Positions 47,885 to 58,253 of a stretch of 64,000 bases of DNA are shown here, piece after piece (within the stretch, counting starts at the first letter, position 1; every line of letters starts with the position of its first letter). The notes below the pieces were generated by a model, which worked only from the letters and a program-made list of their open reading frames with translations, ran no database searches and was not told the DNA's origin. The position numbers were made by a program, and so were the translations under genes. The stretch comes from Bisgaardia hudsonensis (lineage in GTDB: Bacteria; Pseudomonadota; Gammaproteobacteria; Enterobacterales; Pasteurellaceae), in NCBI RefSeq assembly GCF_004345785.1, contig NZ_SLXI01000001.1, positions 62,001-126,000 on the forward strand. Reading direction: 5' to 3'.

Positions 47885-47931
47885 GCACTATATATAGATT
47901 TTAATTTTATTTCAACCACTATATATTGTGG
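47885..47931 (-). promoter_or_regulatory. Pair of NrdR boxes upstream of nrdD
   Basis: Two 16-bp sites, GCACTATATATAGATT (47885-47900) and CCACTATATATTGTGG (47916-47931), start 31 bp apart, three helical turns. The second is a perfect inverted repeat with the CACTATATATTGTG core of NrdR boxes. They lie 37-83 bp upstream of the nrdD start. NrdR is an ATP/dATP-sensing repressor of reductase genes. Confidence 0.8.
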
Positions 47932-48035
47932 TTTTTTGTAAGGTTATTTATATATATTTATTGCTAGGTTATTGGTTTTTTTATGAAATTTAATTGTTTT
48001 ATATGATAATTATTCTCAAAAAATAATTAAGAAAT

Positions 48036-48049
48036 GTGATCTATATCAA
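48036..48049. promoter_or_regulatory. FNR-like site upstream of nrdD
   Basis: GTGATCTATATCAA fits TTGAT-N4-ATCAA with one mismatch. It is about 190 bp upstream of nrdD, which would be induced without oxygen. It could also serve the tauE-type gene as a downstream site, which is less likely. Confidence 0.6.
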
Positions 48050-48097
48050 ATTTGGACTACTCGCCTTTAAATTTATTTGAATATAAATATGTACGCT

Positions 48098-48898
48098 TTA
48101 GTTTATTTGTAGAGCAAGCATATATCCAGCAATGATAAATAAAATAATACCTAATAATTTTCTAGATATTTCTGGAGATAAAATACCTCTTATTTTCATT
48201 GACAGAAAGCTCGTTAAGAATGAGCTTATCACTACAATTACAACAACTGAAAAATTTATATAACCGATTTGCCAAGAGTTGACTAAATAAAAATCAGGTA
48301 TTTTAGTCAAGTATCCATATAAACTCCCTAACCCACCAATAACCATCATATAGTTAGTATAGGCTGCAATTTGATAAGGTTTAACGCTTGTAAGTTGTGC
48401 TACTAATGGTGCCATAATTGATCCACCACCTATTCCTGTTACACCTGCAATACTTCCCCCTAGAAAGCAAAATATAATCCCCTTTAAAGTGTCATTGTTT
48501 TGTTTATTTTCATTGTTGTTGAGAGTGTTATTTAGAAATAAGGTTCTAATTCCTAAGATACTTAGTGTAATTACAAATATTGCGATAATAGACCAGTCGG
48601 GAATATAGAAGCTTCCTTCAAATCCAATTTGTACACCAATGATCATACCAATAGACCATAACAACATTGATTTAAAGTTTATTTGAATTTTTTGTTTATA
48701 AAAGTAAAACAAATTAATTATTGATGTTCCAATTACGATAGTTAAGGATGTTGCTGCGACCATTTGTAAAGGAAATTCAGGAAACAAAGTGTGTAATACT
48801 GGTACCATTAATACTCCCCCACCAATACCAAACAATGCTGACATTAAATTGGTTAATGTGCCACAGATAATTAAGATAATGATAACCGTTATACTCAT
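48098..48898 (-). CDS. TauE/SafE-family sulfite or sulfur-compound exporter
   Basis: This 266-residue protein has seven to eight hydrophobic helices and two internal repeats of the TauE/SafE motif: LFGIGGGVLMVPVL near residue 23 and GVTGIGGGSIMAPLVAQL near residue 155. Family members export sulfite, sulfoacetate or related anions. It is divergent from the sulfatase operon and shares the 295-bp intergenic region with a CRP-type site. It may therefore move sulfur anions released by, or supplied to, the sulfatase pathway; this is inference from context. Confidence 0.85.
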   Translation of the reverse strand: MSITVIIILIICGTLTNLMSALFGIGGGVLMVPVLHTLFPEFPLQMVAATSLTIVIGTSIINLFYFYKQKIQINFKSMLLWSIGMIIGVQIGFEGSFYIPDWSIIAIFVITLSILGIRTLFLNNTLNNNENKQNNDTLKGIIFCFLGGSIAGVTGIGGGSIMAPLVAQLTSVKPYQIAAYTNYMMVIGGLGSLYGYLTKIPDFYLVNSWQIGYINFSVVVIVVISSFLTSFLSMKIRGILSPEISRKLLGIILFIIAGYMLALQIN

Positions 48899-49006
48899 AT
48901 TTATTATTCCTATTAAGAAAGAGAACTTTGAGTATTATTTAGTAAAAAGTATTAATTCTTTATGATCATTCTCATAAATTAAAAAAATTTAGTTATTTAT
49001 TTGAAC

Positions 49007-49022
49007 TGTGATCGGGATCACT
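49007..49022. promoter_or_regulatory. CRP-type site between the tauE-like gene and the sulfatase operon
   Basis: TGTGA-TCGGGA-TCACT matches the CRP consensus TGTGA-N6-TCACA at 9 of 10 core positions and is nearly symmetric. It lies about 110 bp from the tauE-like start and 172 bp from the symporter start, suggesting carbon-source control of one or both. Confidence 0.75.
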
Positions 49023-49193
49023 AAGTGAATATGATGGTTATCATAATCGTATTTTTTTAATCATATTATTCTAAACTTGTTTCAAATTATGGAATTTGTG
49101 ATGAAAGATATTTTTAACAGATTCTTACTAATGATGACACATAAGTATCGAAAGATGGTCTAGGATTAATTTGTAAAACATTAGGAGGTCAAT

Positions 49194-50867
49194 ATGTTCT
49201 TGACTATTGTGAGTTTTTTAGTTGTAACAGGAATAGTGGCACTTATTTCTTGGTATAGAACTAAAAATGATGATTTAAGTACATCAAAAGGTTATTTTCT
49301 GGCTGGACGTGGATTAAGTGGGCTGGTCATCGGTTGTTCTATGGTGCTAACTTCATTATCTACAGAACAATTAATCGGTGTAAATGCTAACTCTTATGCA
49401 GGAAATTTTTCTATTATTGCTTGGACAGTTCAATCAGTTGTTCCACTTTGTTTTTTAGCACTATATTTATTACCTAAATATATTCGCAATGGATACACTA
49501 CAATACCAGAATTTTTTGAAAGCCGTTTTGATAGACAAACAAGATTGATTATGTCGGGTTTATTCTTAGTTTTCTATTTATTTATCGTTATTCCGACCGC
49601 ACTTTATACGGGTGCTATTGCATTTAATAAAATTTTTAATCTTGAAACTGTCTTTGGATTAACTTATGGACAATCAATTACTTATACGGTGATTGCAATC
49701 GGTATTGTCGGTGCTATTTACGCTATTTTTGGTGGGTTAAAAGCTGTTGCAGTTTCTGACACTTTAAATGCTGTGATTCTTGTTATTGCCGCATTACTTG
49801 TTCCTATCTTTGCTTTAGTCTACTTAGGAAATGGCAGTTTTTCTGAAGGTATCCATATTATTACTACACAACATGTAGAGAAATTTAATGCAATTGGAGG
49901 ACCAAAAGATGCCGTGCCTTGGCCCGCAATGTTTACGGGTATTTTAATTGTAAACTTTTTCTATTGGACAACTAACCAAGCTATTGTACAACGTGCATTA
50001 GGAGCAAGGGATTTAAAAGCTGGGCAAAAAGGTATTTTGATTGCTGCACTTTTCTTACTATTATTACCTATTATTTTAAACTTACCAGGATTGTTAAGTT
50101 TTCATATTATTGGTGAAGGGGAAAGAATGGATGCATCTTATCCTCTATTAGTTAATAGAGTGTTGCCAACAGCATTACAAGGCTTCTTTATTGCTGCATT
50201 ATTTGGTGCTATTTTGAGTACATTTAACTCATTCTTAAATTCGGCAGCAACTATTTATTGTAAAGATTTATTACCATCTATTACTAAGAAACAATTTTCA
50301 GATAAAGAATTAATTACTTATGCTAAGAAAGTCTCTGCTGTAATGGCTGTAATAACTATGATAATTGGACCTTTATTAATGTTTGGTACAGATGGTATTT
50401 TCTTATTAACAAAACGTTTTGCAGGTTTTGTTAATATTCCTATTGTTGCTTTATTTGCTGTTGGTTTGTTTAATAAAACCGTCTCTGGTAGAGCGGCAAA
50501 AACCGCATTGTTGTTACATGTGATTCTTTATTTCTCTATCGTATGGGTATTTAATGTCAAAGTGAACTTTGTGTATGTAATGGCTACACTGTTCGTATTT
50601 GATGTAGTGTTAATGTTATTACTCGGTCTAGTTTGGAAAAGAGAACCTTACGTGGAAAATAAAGAAAATTATGCCAATGTTGATTTAACTAACTGGGAAT
50701 ATGCACCTTTAGTTGTTGCTTCTTTAGTTTTAGGTTTAATAACATTGTACACTTTATTATCACCACTTGGCTTAGCTTCTATAGATGGTAATCCATTGCT
50801 TGTATTAGGAGTCTATGCAATATTACAAATAGTGGTATTGTTTGTATTTGGTAGAAAAAGAATTTAA
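49194..50867 (+). CDS. Sodium:solute symporter (SSS family)
   Basis: A 557-residue membrane transporter with about 13 hydrophobic helices. SSS features include the early [30 protein letters not shown], and [22 protein letters not shown]. It resembles sugar/sialic-acid-type SSS members, but the substrate cannot be read from sequence. It is first in an operon with the sulfatase, the Crp-type regulator and the sulfatase maturase, so import of a sulfated or aminated sugar is likely. A strong ribosome-binding site (TAGGAGGTC) precedes the ATG. One uptake sequence lies near 49597. Confidence 0.9.
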   Translation: MFLTIVSFLVVTGIVALISWYRTKNDDLSTSKGYFLAGRGLSGLVIGCSMVLTSLSTEQLIGVNANSYAGNFSIIAWTVQSVVPLCFLALYLLPKYIRNGYTTIPEFFESRFDRQTRLIMSGLFLVFYLFIVIPTALYTGAIAFNKIFNLETVFGLTYGQSITYTVIAIGIVGAIYAIFGGLKAVAVSDTLNAVILVIAALLVPIFALVYLGNGSFSEGIHIITTQHVEKFNAIGGPKDAVPWPAMFTGILIVNFFYWTTNQAIVQRALGARDLKAGQKGILIAALFLLLLPIILNLPGLLSFHIIGEGERMDASYPLLVNRVLPTALQGFFIAALFGAILSTFNSFLNSAATIYCKDLLPSITKKQFSDKELITYAKKVSAVMAVITMIIGPLLMFGTDGIFLLTKRFAGFVNIPIVALFAVGLFNKTVSGRAAKTALLLHVILYFSIVWVFNVKVNFVYVMATLFVFDVVLMLLLGLVWKREPYVENKENYANVDLTNWEYAPLVVASLVLGLITLYTLLSPLGLASIDGNPLLVLGVYAILQIVVLFVFGRKRI

Positions 50868-50890
50868 TTAGTTATATTGAGGTTGTTGCT

Positions 50891-52339
50891 ATGAATAATG
50901 TGATTTATATTTTATTAGATCAGGTAAGAAAAGATATGATAGGTCCTTATGGTCATAATATTGTAAAGACACCTAATCTTGACCGATTGGCGAGAGATGG
51001 AATTCGATTTAATAATGCATTTACTCCTGCCTCAGTTTGTGGTCCGGCAAGAACCTCTTTATTTACAGGATTAATGCCATCATCTCACGGGATTATTAAA
51101 AATGGTGAAAAAGGTGGAACTGGCGAGATAAGCCCAACGAAACCGAATATTGGTCATATTGAGGGTTATAATACTTATTTACTTGGTAAATGGCATGTAG
51201 GTACAAAATCTGTACCTGAAGATTATGGAATTAAAGGACATAATTTTGATGGATATGGTTATCCTGGAAGTCGAGTATATAAAAATTTAGTATTTGATCA
51301 ACCGCCAACACATTCTAATCGTTATAAAGAATGGTTAGATGAAAAAGGTTATGATATTCCTGAAGTTAGTCGTGCTTATTTTGGGGACAATCCTCATTTA
51401 AGAGTACAAGAACTTTGTGGATTATTATCCGGGACTAAAGAGCAGACTATTGAATATTTTATTATTGATGAGGCAAAAAAATACATTCAAGAATCGCTTT
51501 CTGAAAATAAACCATTTTTTGCTTGGATTAATTTCTGGGGACCTCATACACCTTGTATTGTTCCTGAACCTTATTATTCTATGTATGATCCTAAAGATGT
51601 TGTCTTAGATGAGAGTTTCTTTAAACCATTAGAGGGTAAACCCGGACATTACCGTACAATTTCTAAAATGTGGGGTATGTGGGAAGCAAGTGAAGCACAT
51701 TGGCGTGAAGTGATTACTAAATTCTGGGGATATATTACTTTAATTGATGATGCTATCGGTGAGTTATTTAATTATCTTGAAGCACATAATCTTTATGATA
51801 ATACATTCCTTGTCGCAACAGCGGATCATGGTGATGCGATGGGAGCTCACAGAATGATTGAGAAAGGTGAGTTTATGTTTGAATCGACATACAATATCCC
51901 TTTAATAGTGAAAGATCCAAATTCTGAGCGTGTCAATGAAGTTGATGATAATTTGGTCTATTTACATGATTTGACATCCACTGTTTTTGATATTGCAGGT
52001 CAAACTGTACCAGATGATTTCCAAGGTGAGAGCTTATTGCCATTGACAAGGGAACATAAATCTAATGACCGTAAAGGGATATTAGGACAACTTGCAGGGC
52101 ATTTTGTGTATTTTGAGCAAAGAATGTGGCGAAGAAAAGATTATAAATTAGTATTTAATGCTACTGATTTATGTGAACTTTACGATATTCGCAAAGATCC
52201 AGGTGAATTACATAATTTATTTTATGATGATGATTATCGAGAGATTAAAAAAGAAATGCTAGAAGAAATGCGTCTTGAAATGAAGAGATTAGGTGACCCT
52301 TTGGAAAATTGGGTATATAGAATAATTGATGAAGTTTAA
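50891..52339 (+). CDS. Cysteine-type sulfatase (alkaline phosphatase-like fold)
   Basis: This 482-residue type I sulfatase would hydrolyse a sulfate ester or sulfamate. The active-site signature is C50-G-P-A-R54 followed by TSLFTG; C50 is converted to formylglycine by the maturase encoded two genes downstream. Metal ligands are D10 with Q11 (family usually DD or DQ), and the later TADHGDAMGAH block. There is no signal peptide, so the enzyme should act in the cytoplasm on an imported substrate. Its sequence resembles heparan/glycan sulfatases of commensals, but the exact substrate is unknown. Bases 51991-52020 (about residues 367-377) are identical to a spacer in the CRISPR array of the same chromosome. 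Confidence 0.92.
   Translation: MNNVIYILLDQVRKDMIGPYGHNIVKTPNLDRLARDGIRFNNAFTPASVCGPARTSLFTGLMPSSHGIIKNGEKGGTGEISPTKPNIGHIEGYNTYLLGKWHVGTKSVPEDYGIKGHNFDGYGYPGSRVYKNLVFDQPPTHSNRYKEWLDEKGYDIPEVSRAYFGDNPHLRVQELCGLLSGTKEQTIEYFIIDEAKKYIQESLSENKPFFAWINFWGPHTPCIVPEPYYSMYDPKDVVLDESFFKPLEGKPGHYRTISKMWGMWEASEAHWREVITKFWGYITLIDDAIGELFNYLEAHNLYDNTFLVATADHGDAMGAHRMIEKGEFMFESTYNIPLIVKDPNSERVNEVDDNLVYLHDLTSTVFDIAGQTVPDDFQGESLLPLTREHKSNDRKGILGQLAGHFVYFEQRMWRRKDYKLVFNATDLCELYDIRKDPGELHNLFYDDDYREIKKEMLEEMRLEMKRLGDPLENWVYRIIDEV
51991..52020 (+). other. Protospacer matched by CRISPR spacer 16
   Basis: All 30 bases are identical to the guide portion predicted from spacer 16. The eight bases 3' of it are CCAAGGTG; a Neisseria-type PAM would be N4GATT. 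G at +5 and T at +7 match, +6 and +8 do not. Confidence 0.97.
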
Positions 52340-52361
52340 TTTAGGATCGATTTACGTTATT

Positions 52362-52402
52362 ATTAAATGCCTCTTCTTCCGAGTTTGAGGCATTTAATTT
52401 AT
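52362..52402 (+). terminator. Hairpin between sulfatase and regulator genes
   Basis: TAAATGCCTC (52364-52373) pairs with GAGGCATTTA (52387-52396) followed by ATTT. It may end the symporter-sulfatase transcript or attenuate it. Confidence 0.65.
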
Positions 52403-52443
52403 TTGAGATAATATTTTAATAAACGTATATAAAAAGGCATATT

Positions 52444-53025
52444 ATGGAAAGTAATCCAATTCTTCCTTCTACATTAATACATTGCAAATTAAAACATTTT
52501 CACACTTTTTTTAAAGGTATGACGGTGTATAAACAAGGCGAAATTGCACAGGAATTTTATTTTATTAAAGAAGGTTTAATTGGCTTGTATCACACATTGG
52601 ATAATGGTAAAGAAAGTTTAGTTCGCTTGTATCAGAAAGGTGATTATTTTGGGTATCGGACATTATTCGGAGATACCATGTACCATTGTAGTGCAAAAGT
52701 TTTAGTGGAGGCAGAAATTATCTGTATTAAGCCTGAAGATACGCAGCTCTTTTTATTACAAAATCCAACGATAAGCCGTTTTTTATTACAAATTATTGCA
52801 AGTGAATTACGAGATGCCGAGCAACGTTTAGCTAAAAGTGCCTATATGAAAACGGTTGATAGGATCCTTGATAGTGTACATTTTCTTTCTGAGCATTTTC
52901 CTTATTATAATTGGACTCATCGTGAAATAGCGGAATATTCTGGCTGTGAAACGGAAACAGCTATTCGGATATCTAAAGAATTAAAAAAGAATGGGTTGTT
53001 GTTACCTTCTCATAAAGATAAGTAA
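52444..53025 (+). CDS. Crp/Fnr-family transcriptional regulator
   Basis: A 193-residue regulator with an N-terminal cyclic-nucleotide-type beta-roll (VYKQGEIAQEFYFIKEGLIGLY... KGDYFG) and a C-terminal winged helix-turn-helix (THREIAEYSGCETETAIRISKELKKNG). It lacks the N-terminal cysteine cluster of FNR. The effector is unknown. Its place between the sulfatase and the maturase suggests local control of the cluster. The start (ATG 52444) has a weak upstream site. Confidence 0.88.
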   Translation: MESNPILPSTLIHCKLKHFHTFFKGMTVYKQGEIAQEFYFIKEGLIGLYHTLDNGKESLVRLYQKGDYFGYRTLFGDTMYHCSAKVLVEAEIICIKPEDTQLFLLQNPTISRFLLQIIASELRDAEQRLAKSAYMKTVDRILDSVHFLSEHFPYYNWTHREIAEYSGCETETAIRISKELKKNGLLLPSHKDK

Positions 53026-53069
53026 TTTTTTTATTTAGCTTTTTAATTTTCTTTATAAGGATTGTGATA

Positions 53070-54212
53070 ATGCCAACAAGTAAAGCTTATTTTCATTTAA
53101 TGGCAAAACCAAGTAGTTATCATTGTAATATTAAATGTGAGTATTGTTTTTATTTAGAAAAAGAGCATATTTTTCAACATAAAACGGAATTTATGTCTGA
53201 TGATGTCTTAAAGCATTATATTCAAAATTATATTGATTCTCATGCGGGTGAGCAAATTGATTTTGCTTGGCAAGGAGGAGAACCAACATTACTTGGCATT
53301 GATTTTTTTAAACAGGCAGTTAAGTATCAAAAACAATTTTCTAAAGGTAAAAAAATTACCAATTCTTTTCAAACTAATGGCATTGCAATTAATCGGCAGT
53401 GGGCTGAGTTTTTTAAGGTAAATCATTTTTTAATTGGTATTTCTATTGATGGTTTATCTGCGATCCACAATAAATATCGTATTTCAGTAAATGGTAAACC
53501 CACTTTTGAGCGAGTAAAAAGTGCGGTCGAATTATTAAACGAATTTCAAGTTGATTTTAATACATTAACTGTTGTTAATGACCAAAATTGGAATAAGGGA
53601 AAAGAAACCTATTTAGCTTTGAAAGAATTGGGTTCAACATTTATGCAGTTTATTCCAGTTGTTGAAATAAACAGAAGAGATGAACATTATTCTGTTACTG
53701 ATTTTTCAGTAAAATCTGATGGTTATGGTCGATTTTTAGTTGATGTTTTTAATGAATGGATAAAGCAAGATATTGGAAAAATTTTTGTTATTGAATTTGA
53801 TAATTTGTTAGGGCAATGGCTTGGCTATCCTTCTAATAACTGCGTTCACCGTGAAACTTGTGGGAGAACAATGGTTGTTGAGTCAAATGGAGATGTGTAC
53901 TCCTGTGATCATTATGTTTATCCTAAGCATTATATTGGTAATTTAACGCAACAGTCTTTATCTAATATGGTAAATTCTAAGCAACAAATTAGTTTTGGTA
54001 TGGAGAAAAAAACAAAATTATCTCCTTTATGTAAATCATGTGAGTTAAGACCAATTTGTCATGGTGGTTGTCCTAAACACCGGATAGTTAAGTTACCGAA
54101 TACGCCTATTCTCCACAACTATTTATGTCCATCATACCAATTATTTTTTAGAGAAAGTGCAGTTAAAATGCGTGAAATAGCACAGAGAATTAGGCAAGGG
54201 AATAGCCTATGA
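53070..54212 (+). CDS. Anaerobic sulfatase-maturating enzyme (radical SAM, anSME/AslB type)
   Basis: The 380-residue protein oxidises the active-site cysteine of sulfatases to formylglycine, independently of oxygen. It has the radical SAM motif CNIKCEYCFY near residue 20. The C-terminal SPASM region has the auxiliary cluster cysteines CVHRETCGRT, CDHYVYPKHYIGNL, CKSCELRPICHGGCPKHR. I chose the ATG at 53070, placed about ten bases after ATAAGG, rather than the GTG at 53064. One uptake sequence lies near 53519. Its likely substrate is the sulfatase at 50891. Confidence 0.93.
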   Translation: MPTSKAYFHLMAKPSSYHCNIKCEYCFYLEKEHIFQHKTEFMSDDVLKHYIQNYIDSHAGEQIDFAWQGGEPTLLGIDFFKQAVKYQKQFSKGKKITNSFQTNGIAINRQWAEFFKVNHFLIGISIDGLSAIHNKYRISVNGKPTFERVKSAVELLNEFQVDFNTLTVVNDQNWNKGKETYLALKELGSTFMQFIPVVEINRRDEHYSVTDFSVKSDGYGRFLVDVFNEWIKQDIGKIFVIEFDNLLGQWLGYPSNNCVHRETCGRTMVVESNGDVYSCDHYVYPKHYIGNLTQQSLSNMVNSKQQISFGMEKKTKLSPLCKSCELRPICHGGCPKHRIVKLPNTPILHNYLCPSYQLFFRESAVKMREIAQRIRQGNSL

Positions 54213-54318
54213 AGAAGATAAATAATTAAAATATTAATACTTTATCTTTTATTTATCTCTTTTCTCTCTCATGATAGAATGGTCAGCTTAAGCAAATATA
54301 ATGGGAAAATACAAATAA

Positions 54319-54627
54319 ATGAATTTAGTTGATTTTATTATAAATAAACTTGATACACTGAAAGCAGAAGATATTTTGAATATTGATGTTAAAGGAAAAT
54401 CATCAATTACTGATAATATGATTTTATGTACAGGAACATCTAGTCGCCATGTATCATCTCTAGCTCAAAAATTAATAGATGAAAGTAAACAAGCTGGTTT
54501 TGAAACATTTGGTGAAGAAGGTAAAGCAACAGCAGATTGGGTAGTAGTTGATTTTGGTGAAGTCATGGTGCATATTTTACAATCAGAAAGCCGAGAAATG
54601 TATCAATTAGAGAAACTTTGGCGTTAG
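54319..54627 (+). CDS. rsfS: RsfS, ribosomal silencing factor
   Basis: RsfS binds L14 and blocks 30S-50S joining in starvation. The 102-residue protein has LKAEDILNIDVKGKSSITD and the family block ADWVVVDFGEVMVHILQSE. Length fits the family (about 105). It starts the rsfS-rlmH-mrdA-mrdB-rlpA-dacA run. Confidence 0.95.
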   Translation: MNLVDFIINKLDTLKAEDILNIDVKGKSSITDNMILCTGTSSRHVSSLAQKLIDESKQAGFETFGEEGKATADWVVVDFGEVMVHILQSESREMYQLEKLWR

Positions 54628-54640
54628 ATATTAAGACAAT

Positions 54641-55108
54641 ATGAAAATTTATCTTATTGCAGTTGGAACAAAGATGCCTTCATGGATTACGGAAGGATTT
54701 GAAGAATATCGCCGACGTTTTCCTAAAGATATGCCTTTCGAGCTAATAGAAATTCCAGCAGGTAAACGTGGTAAAAATGCAGATATCAAAAGGATTTTAG
54801 AACAAGAGGGAAAATTAATGTTATCTGCTTGTGGTAAAAATCGTATTGTTACACTTGATATACCGGGTAAACCTTTTACAACGCAGCAACTTTCAGAACA
54901 ATTAGAGGTTTGGAAAACTGATGGGCGAGATGTATGCTTGTTAATTGGTGGACCAGAAGGTTTGTCTCCTGAATGTAAAGCAAAAGCAGAACAAAGCTGG
55001 TCATTATCGCCTCTAACATTGCCACATCCTCTTGTTAGAGTATTAGTTGTTGAAAGCTTATATCGAGCTTGGTCTGTAACGACTAATCACCCATATCATC
55101 GTGAATAA
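54641..55108 (+). CDS. rlmH: RlmH, 23S rRNA pseudouridine-1915 methyltransferase
   Basis: A 155-residue SPOUT methyltransferase. Motifs are [30 protein letters not shown] and the C-terminal [21 protein letters not shown] with HPYHRE. It methylates pseudouridine 1915 in helix 69 of 23S rRNA on assembled ribosomes. Length equals E. coli RlmH. Confidence 0.97.
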   Translation: MKIYLIAVGTKMPSWITEGFEEYRRRFPKDMPFELIEIPAGKRGKNADIKRILEQEGKLMLSACGKNRIVTLDIPGKPFTTQQLSEQLEVWKTDGRDVCLLIGGPEGLSPECKAKAEQSWSLSPLTLPHPLVRVLVVESLYRAWSVTTNHPYHRE

Positions 55109-55143
55109 CTACGACATAGTTATGATAGGATAATATAAAAACG

Positions 55144-57093
55144 ATGAACTTAAAAAAATTACTTGCTCAACCTATGAGGGATACGATTAGAGATAAGAAA
55201 GCAGAGAGAAATCTTTTTGCTCGTCGTGCTTTAATTGCATTTCTGGGGGTGATTATTTTATCTAGTATTTTGTTTACTAATATATATCATTTGCAGGTAG
55301 TTAATTATGAAATTTATAAAACTCGTTCTAATGGTAATCGTATTAAGTTATTACCTATACCGCCTACAAGAGGACTAATTTACGATCGTAATGGTATTTT
55401 ACTTGCTGAGAATATTACGTTTTTTGGTCTTTATATCGTTCCAGAAAAGGTTGAGAACTTAGAAGAAACTTTTGCCGCATTAAGATTTATGATTGGTCTA
55501 ACCGATGAAGATATTGATAATTTTAAAAAGGAGAGACGTCGAGCTTCTCGTTATACGCCGATTTTATTAAAGCCAGATCTAACAGATGAGCAAATCGCTC
55601 GTTTTTCTGTGAATCAATATAATTATCCTAGCTTAGAAGTAAAACCTTATTTTAAACGTCATTATATTTATGGTGAACCGTTAACGCATGTTTTGGGTTA
55701 TGTTGCTAAAATTAATGACAGAGATGTTGAGCGCTTAAAGAAAAAAGAGAATTATGCTAATTATGCGGGATCTCATGATATTGGTAAGCTAGGTGTTGAA
55801 CGTTATTATGAAGAGCAATTACACGGAACGGTGGGGTTTGAAGAAGTTGAAGTTAATAATCGCGGAAAAGTGGTTAGAAAATTACGAGAACAACCGGCAA
55901 TTGCAGGGAAAAGTATTCATTTAACTATTGATTTAGAACTCCAGCGTTATATTTATGAATTACTTGAAAATAGGAGAGCCGCTGTTGTTGTACTTGATCC
56001 GAAAGACAGCAGTATTTTGGCAATGGTTTCTACTCCAAGTTATGACAATAATTTATTTGTAGGAGGGATCTCAAGTAGTCAATATAAACAATTATTAGAA
56101 GATCCTGATAGACCATTATATAGTCGAGTTACTCAGGGGGCATATCCACCCGCTTCAACAGTAAAGCCCTTTGTTGCTGTTTCTGGGTTGCAAGAAAAAG
56201 TGATTACACCTCATACTACAATATTTGATCCAGGATACTGGATTTTGCCGAACTCTACTAAAAAGTTTAGAGATTGGAAACGTTCTGGTCATGGAAATAC
56301 AGACTTAAATAAAGCTATTATGGAATCTTCAGATACTTTTTTCTACCAGCTAGCTTATAACATGGGAATTGATCGTTTTTCTACTTGGATGAAACGTTTT
56401 GGGTTTGGTATGCCGACAGGGATAGATATTAAAGAAGAAACCGATGGAAATATGCCGAGTCGTGAATGGAAAATGAAACGTTATAAAAAATCATGGCTAC
56501 AAGGCGATACTATTTCTGTTGGTATTGGTCAAGGATATTGGACTGCTACACCGTTACAAGTAGCTAAGGCTCTTGCAGTTCTTGTTAACAATGGCAAAGT
56601 AAATACACCGCATTTGATGAAGGTAATTGAAGGGACAACAATTGAAACTTATCAAGATCCGTTACTCTATGAAGATATTACAGAACCGAATGTAGAATAT
56701 TGGTCTATTGCTAAAAAAGGAATGTACAACGTTATTAATGGTTCATCGGGTACTGGTCGTAAAGCATTTTCAGGTGCTAATTACCATGTAGCAGGAAAAT
56801 CAGGTACTGCACAAGTATTTAGTTTAAAAGAAAATCAAGTTTATGATGCGAGTGAATTAAAAAATAAATTTCATGATCATGCTTGGTTTATTGCTTATGC
56901 ACCTTATGAAGATCCTAAGATGATAGTGTCTGTTATTTTAGAAAATGCTGGTGGAGGAAGTAGTAATGCTGCTCCTATTGTTAGACAGATTATGGATTAT
57001 TATTTGAATAAAAGACTACCTGAGATAGCAAATAAAGAGCATATAGATTCGTTAAATAAAAATATTCAAATAGGTAAAAAGTATGACAGATAA
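55144..57093 (+). CDS. mrdA: Penicillin-binding protein 2 (elongation transpeptidase)
   Basis: PBP2 crosslinks peptidoglycan during cell elongation with RodA. The 649-residue protein has an N-terminal membrane helix (about 28-48), the pedestal domain, and a transpeptidase domain. The active-site motif is S338-T-V-K341 (PPASTVKPF), with SSDTFFYQ and KSGTAQ. It overlaps mrdB by 11 bp. Length is typical (about 633-650). Confidence 0.97.
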   Translation: MNLKKLLAQPMRDTIRDKKAERNLFARRALIAFLGVIILSSILFTNIYHLQVVNYEIYKTRSNGNRIKLLPIPPTRGLIYDRNGILLAENITFFGLYIVPEKVENLEETFAALRFMIGLTDEDIDNFKKERRRASRYTPILLKPDLTDEQIARFSVNQYNYPSLEVKPYFKRHYIYGEPLTHVLGYVAKINDRDVERLKKKENYANYAGSHDIGKLGVERYYEEQLHGTVGFEEVEVNNRGKVVRKLREQPAIAGKSIHLTIDLELQRYIYELLENRRAAVVVLDPKDSSILAMVSTPSYDNNLFVGGISSSQYKQLLEDPDRPLYSRVTQGAYPPASTVKPFVAVSGLQEKVITPHTTIFDPGYWILPNSTKKFRDWKRSGHGNTDLNKAIMESSDTFFYQLAYNMGIDRFSTWMKRFGFGMPTGIDIKEETDGNMPSREWKMKRYKKSWLQGDTISVGIGQGYWTATPLQVAKALAVLVNNGKVNTPHLMKVIEGTTIETYQDPLLYEDITEPNVEYWSIAKKGMYNVINGSSGTGRKAFSGANYHVAGKSGTAQVFSLKENQVYDASELKNKFHDHAWFIAYAPYEDPKMIVSVILENAGGGSSNAAPIVRQIMDYYLNKRLPEIANKEHIDSLNKNIQIGKKYDR

Positions 57094-58198
57094 AAAAACA
57101 TGGCTTTCACTATGGAATAAATTGCATATTGATATTTGGCTATTTATTGGATTATTGGTCATATCTGGTTATGGATTACTTATCCTATATAGTGCGTCAG
57201 GTGGTAATACAAATATGTTTAAAAATCGTTTAATCCAAGTTAGTCTTGGTTTTTTTATTATGTTTGTAATGGCTCAGTTTTCACCTCGTTTTTACCAGCG
57301 TTTATCTCCTTATTTATTTATTGTCGGTATCGTTCTTTTAATATTAGTTGATCTCATTGGAACAACAAGTAAAGGGGCTCAAAGATGGTTAGATCTTGGG
57401 CTTTTTCGTTTTCAGCCATCTGAGATAGTCAAGTTATCAGTTCCCTTAATGGTTGCTGTTTATCTAGGGAATAGATCTGTTCCTCCTACATTAAAAGACA
57501 CTTTCATTGCGTTATTTATTATTTTAGTACCTACTTTATTGGTTGCAATACAACCAGATTTAGGTACCTCTATTTTAGTTAGTGCCTCAGGGATCTTTGT
57601 TGTATTTTTAGCGGGAATGAGTTGGTGGCTTATTTTAATTGCATCGTTAGCAATTCTTGCATTTATTCCTATTATGTGGATGTTTTTAATGCATGATTAT
57701 CAAAGAACGAGAGTATTAACATTACTTGATCCAGAAAAAGATCCACTGGGTGCGGGTTATCATATTTTACAATCTAAGATAGCAATCGGTTCTGGAGGAC
57801 TGTTTGGCAAAGGTTGGATGGAAGGAACACAATCTCAACTAGAATTTTTGCCGGAGCCTCATACCGATTTTATTTTTGCTGTTTTAAGTGAAGAATATGG
57901 TATGCTTGGGTTTATTATTTTAATGATTATTTATCTCTTTATTGTTGGTCGGGGGCTGTTTATTGGTTCTCAAGCTGATAGTGTATTTGGTCGAATTATC
58001 GTTGGTGCATTGACGCTAATTTTCTTTGTTTATGTGTTTGTGAATATTGGTATGGTTAGTGGCATATTACCTGTTGTAGGTGTACCTTTGCCACTTGTGA
58101 GTTATGGTGGGACATCTTTTGTGACATTAATGGCAGGATTTGGAATTATTATGTCTATTCATTCACATAAAGAACATTTTTTTAAAGGTAATAAGTAG
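57083..58198 (+). CDS. mrdB: RodA, rod-shape SEDS glycosyltransferase
   Basis: The SEDS polymerase that works with PBP2 in the elongasome. The 371-residue polytopic protein has the family motifs [33 protein letters not shown]-like AIQPDLGTS, and the C-terminal [13 protein letters not shown]. Ten hydrophobic segments are visible. Its start overlaps the mrdA end, so translation is coupled. Confidence 0.97.
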   Translation: MTDKKTWLSLWNKLHIDIWLFIGLLVISGYGLLILYSASGGNTNMFKNRLIQVSLGFFIMFVMAQFSPRFYQRLSPYLFIVGIVLLILVDLIGTTSKGAQRWLDLGLFRFQPSEIVKLSVPLMVAVYLGNRSVPPTLKDTFIALFIILVPTLLVAIQPDLGTSILVSASGIFVVFLAGMSWWLILIASLAILAFIPIMWMFLMHDYQRTRVLTLLDPEKDPLGAGYHILQSKIAIGSGGLFGKGWMEGTQSQLEFLPEPHTDFIFAVLSEEYGMLGFIILMIIYLFIVGRGLFIGSQADSVFGRIIVGALTLIFFVYVFVNIGMVSGILPVVGVPLPLVSYGGTSFVTLMAGFGIIMSIHSHKEHFFKGNK

Positions 58199-58253
58199 TT
58201 TGGTGGTAGTTTTATGTTTATTTTCTCAACTTAAAAGGGTTATTATTTATTTT

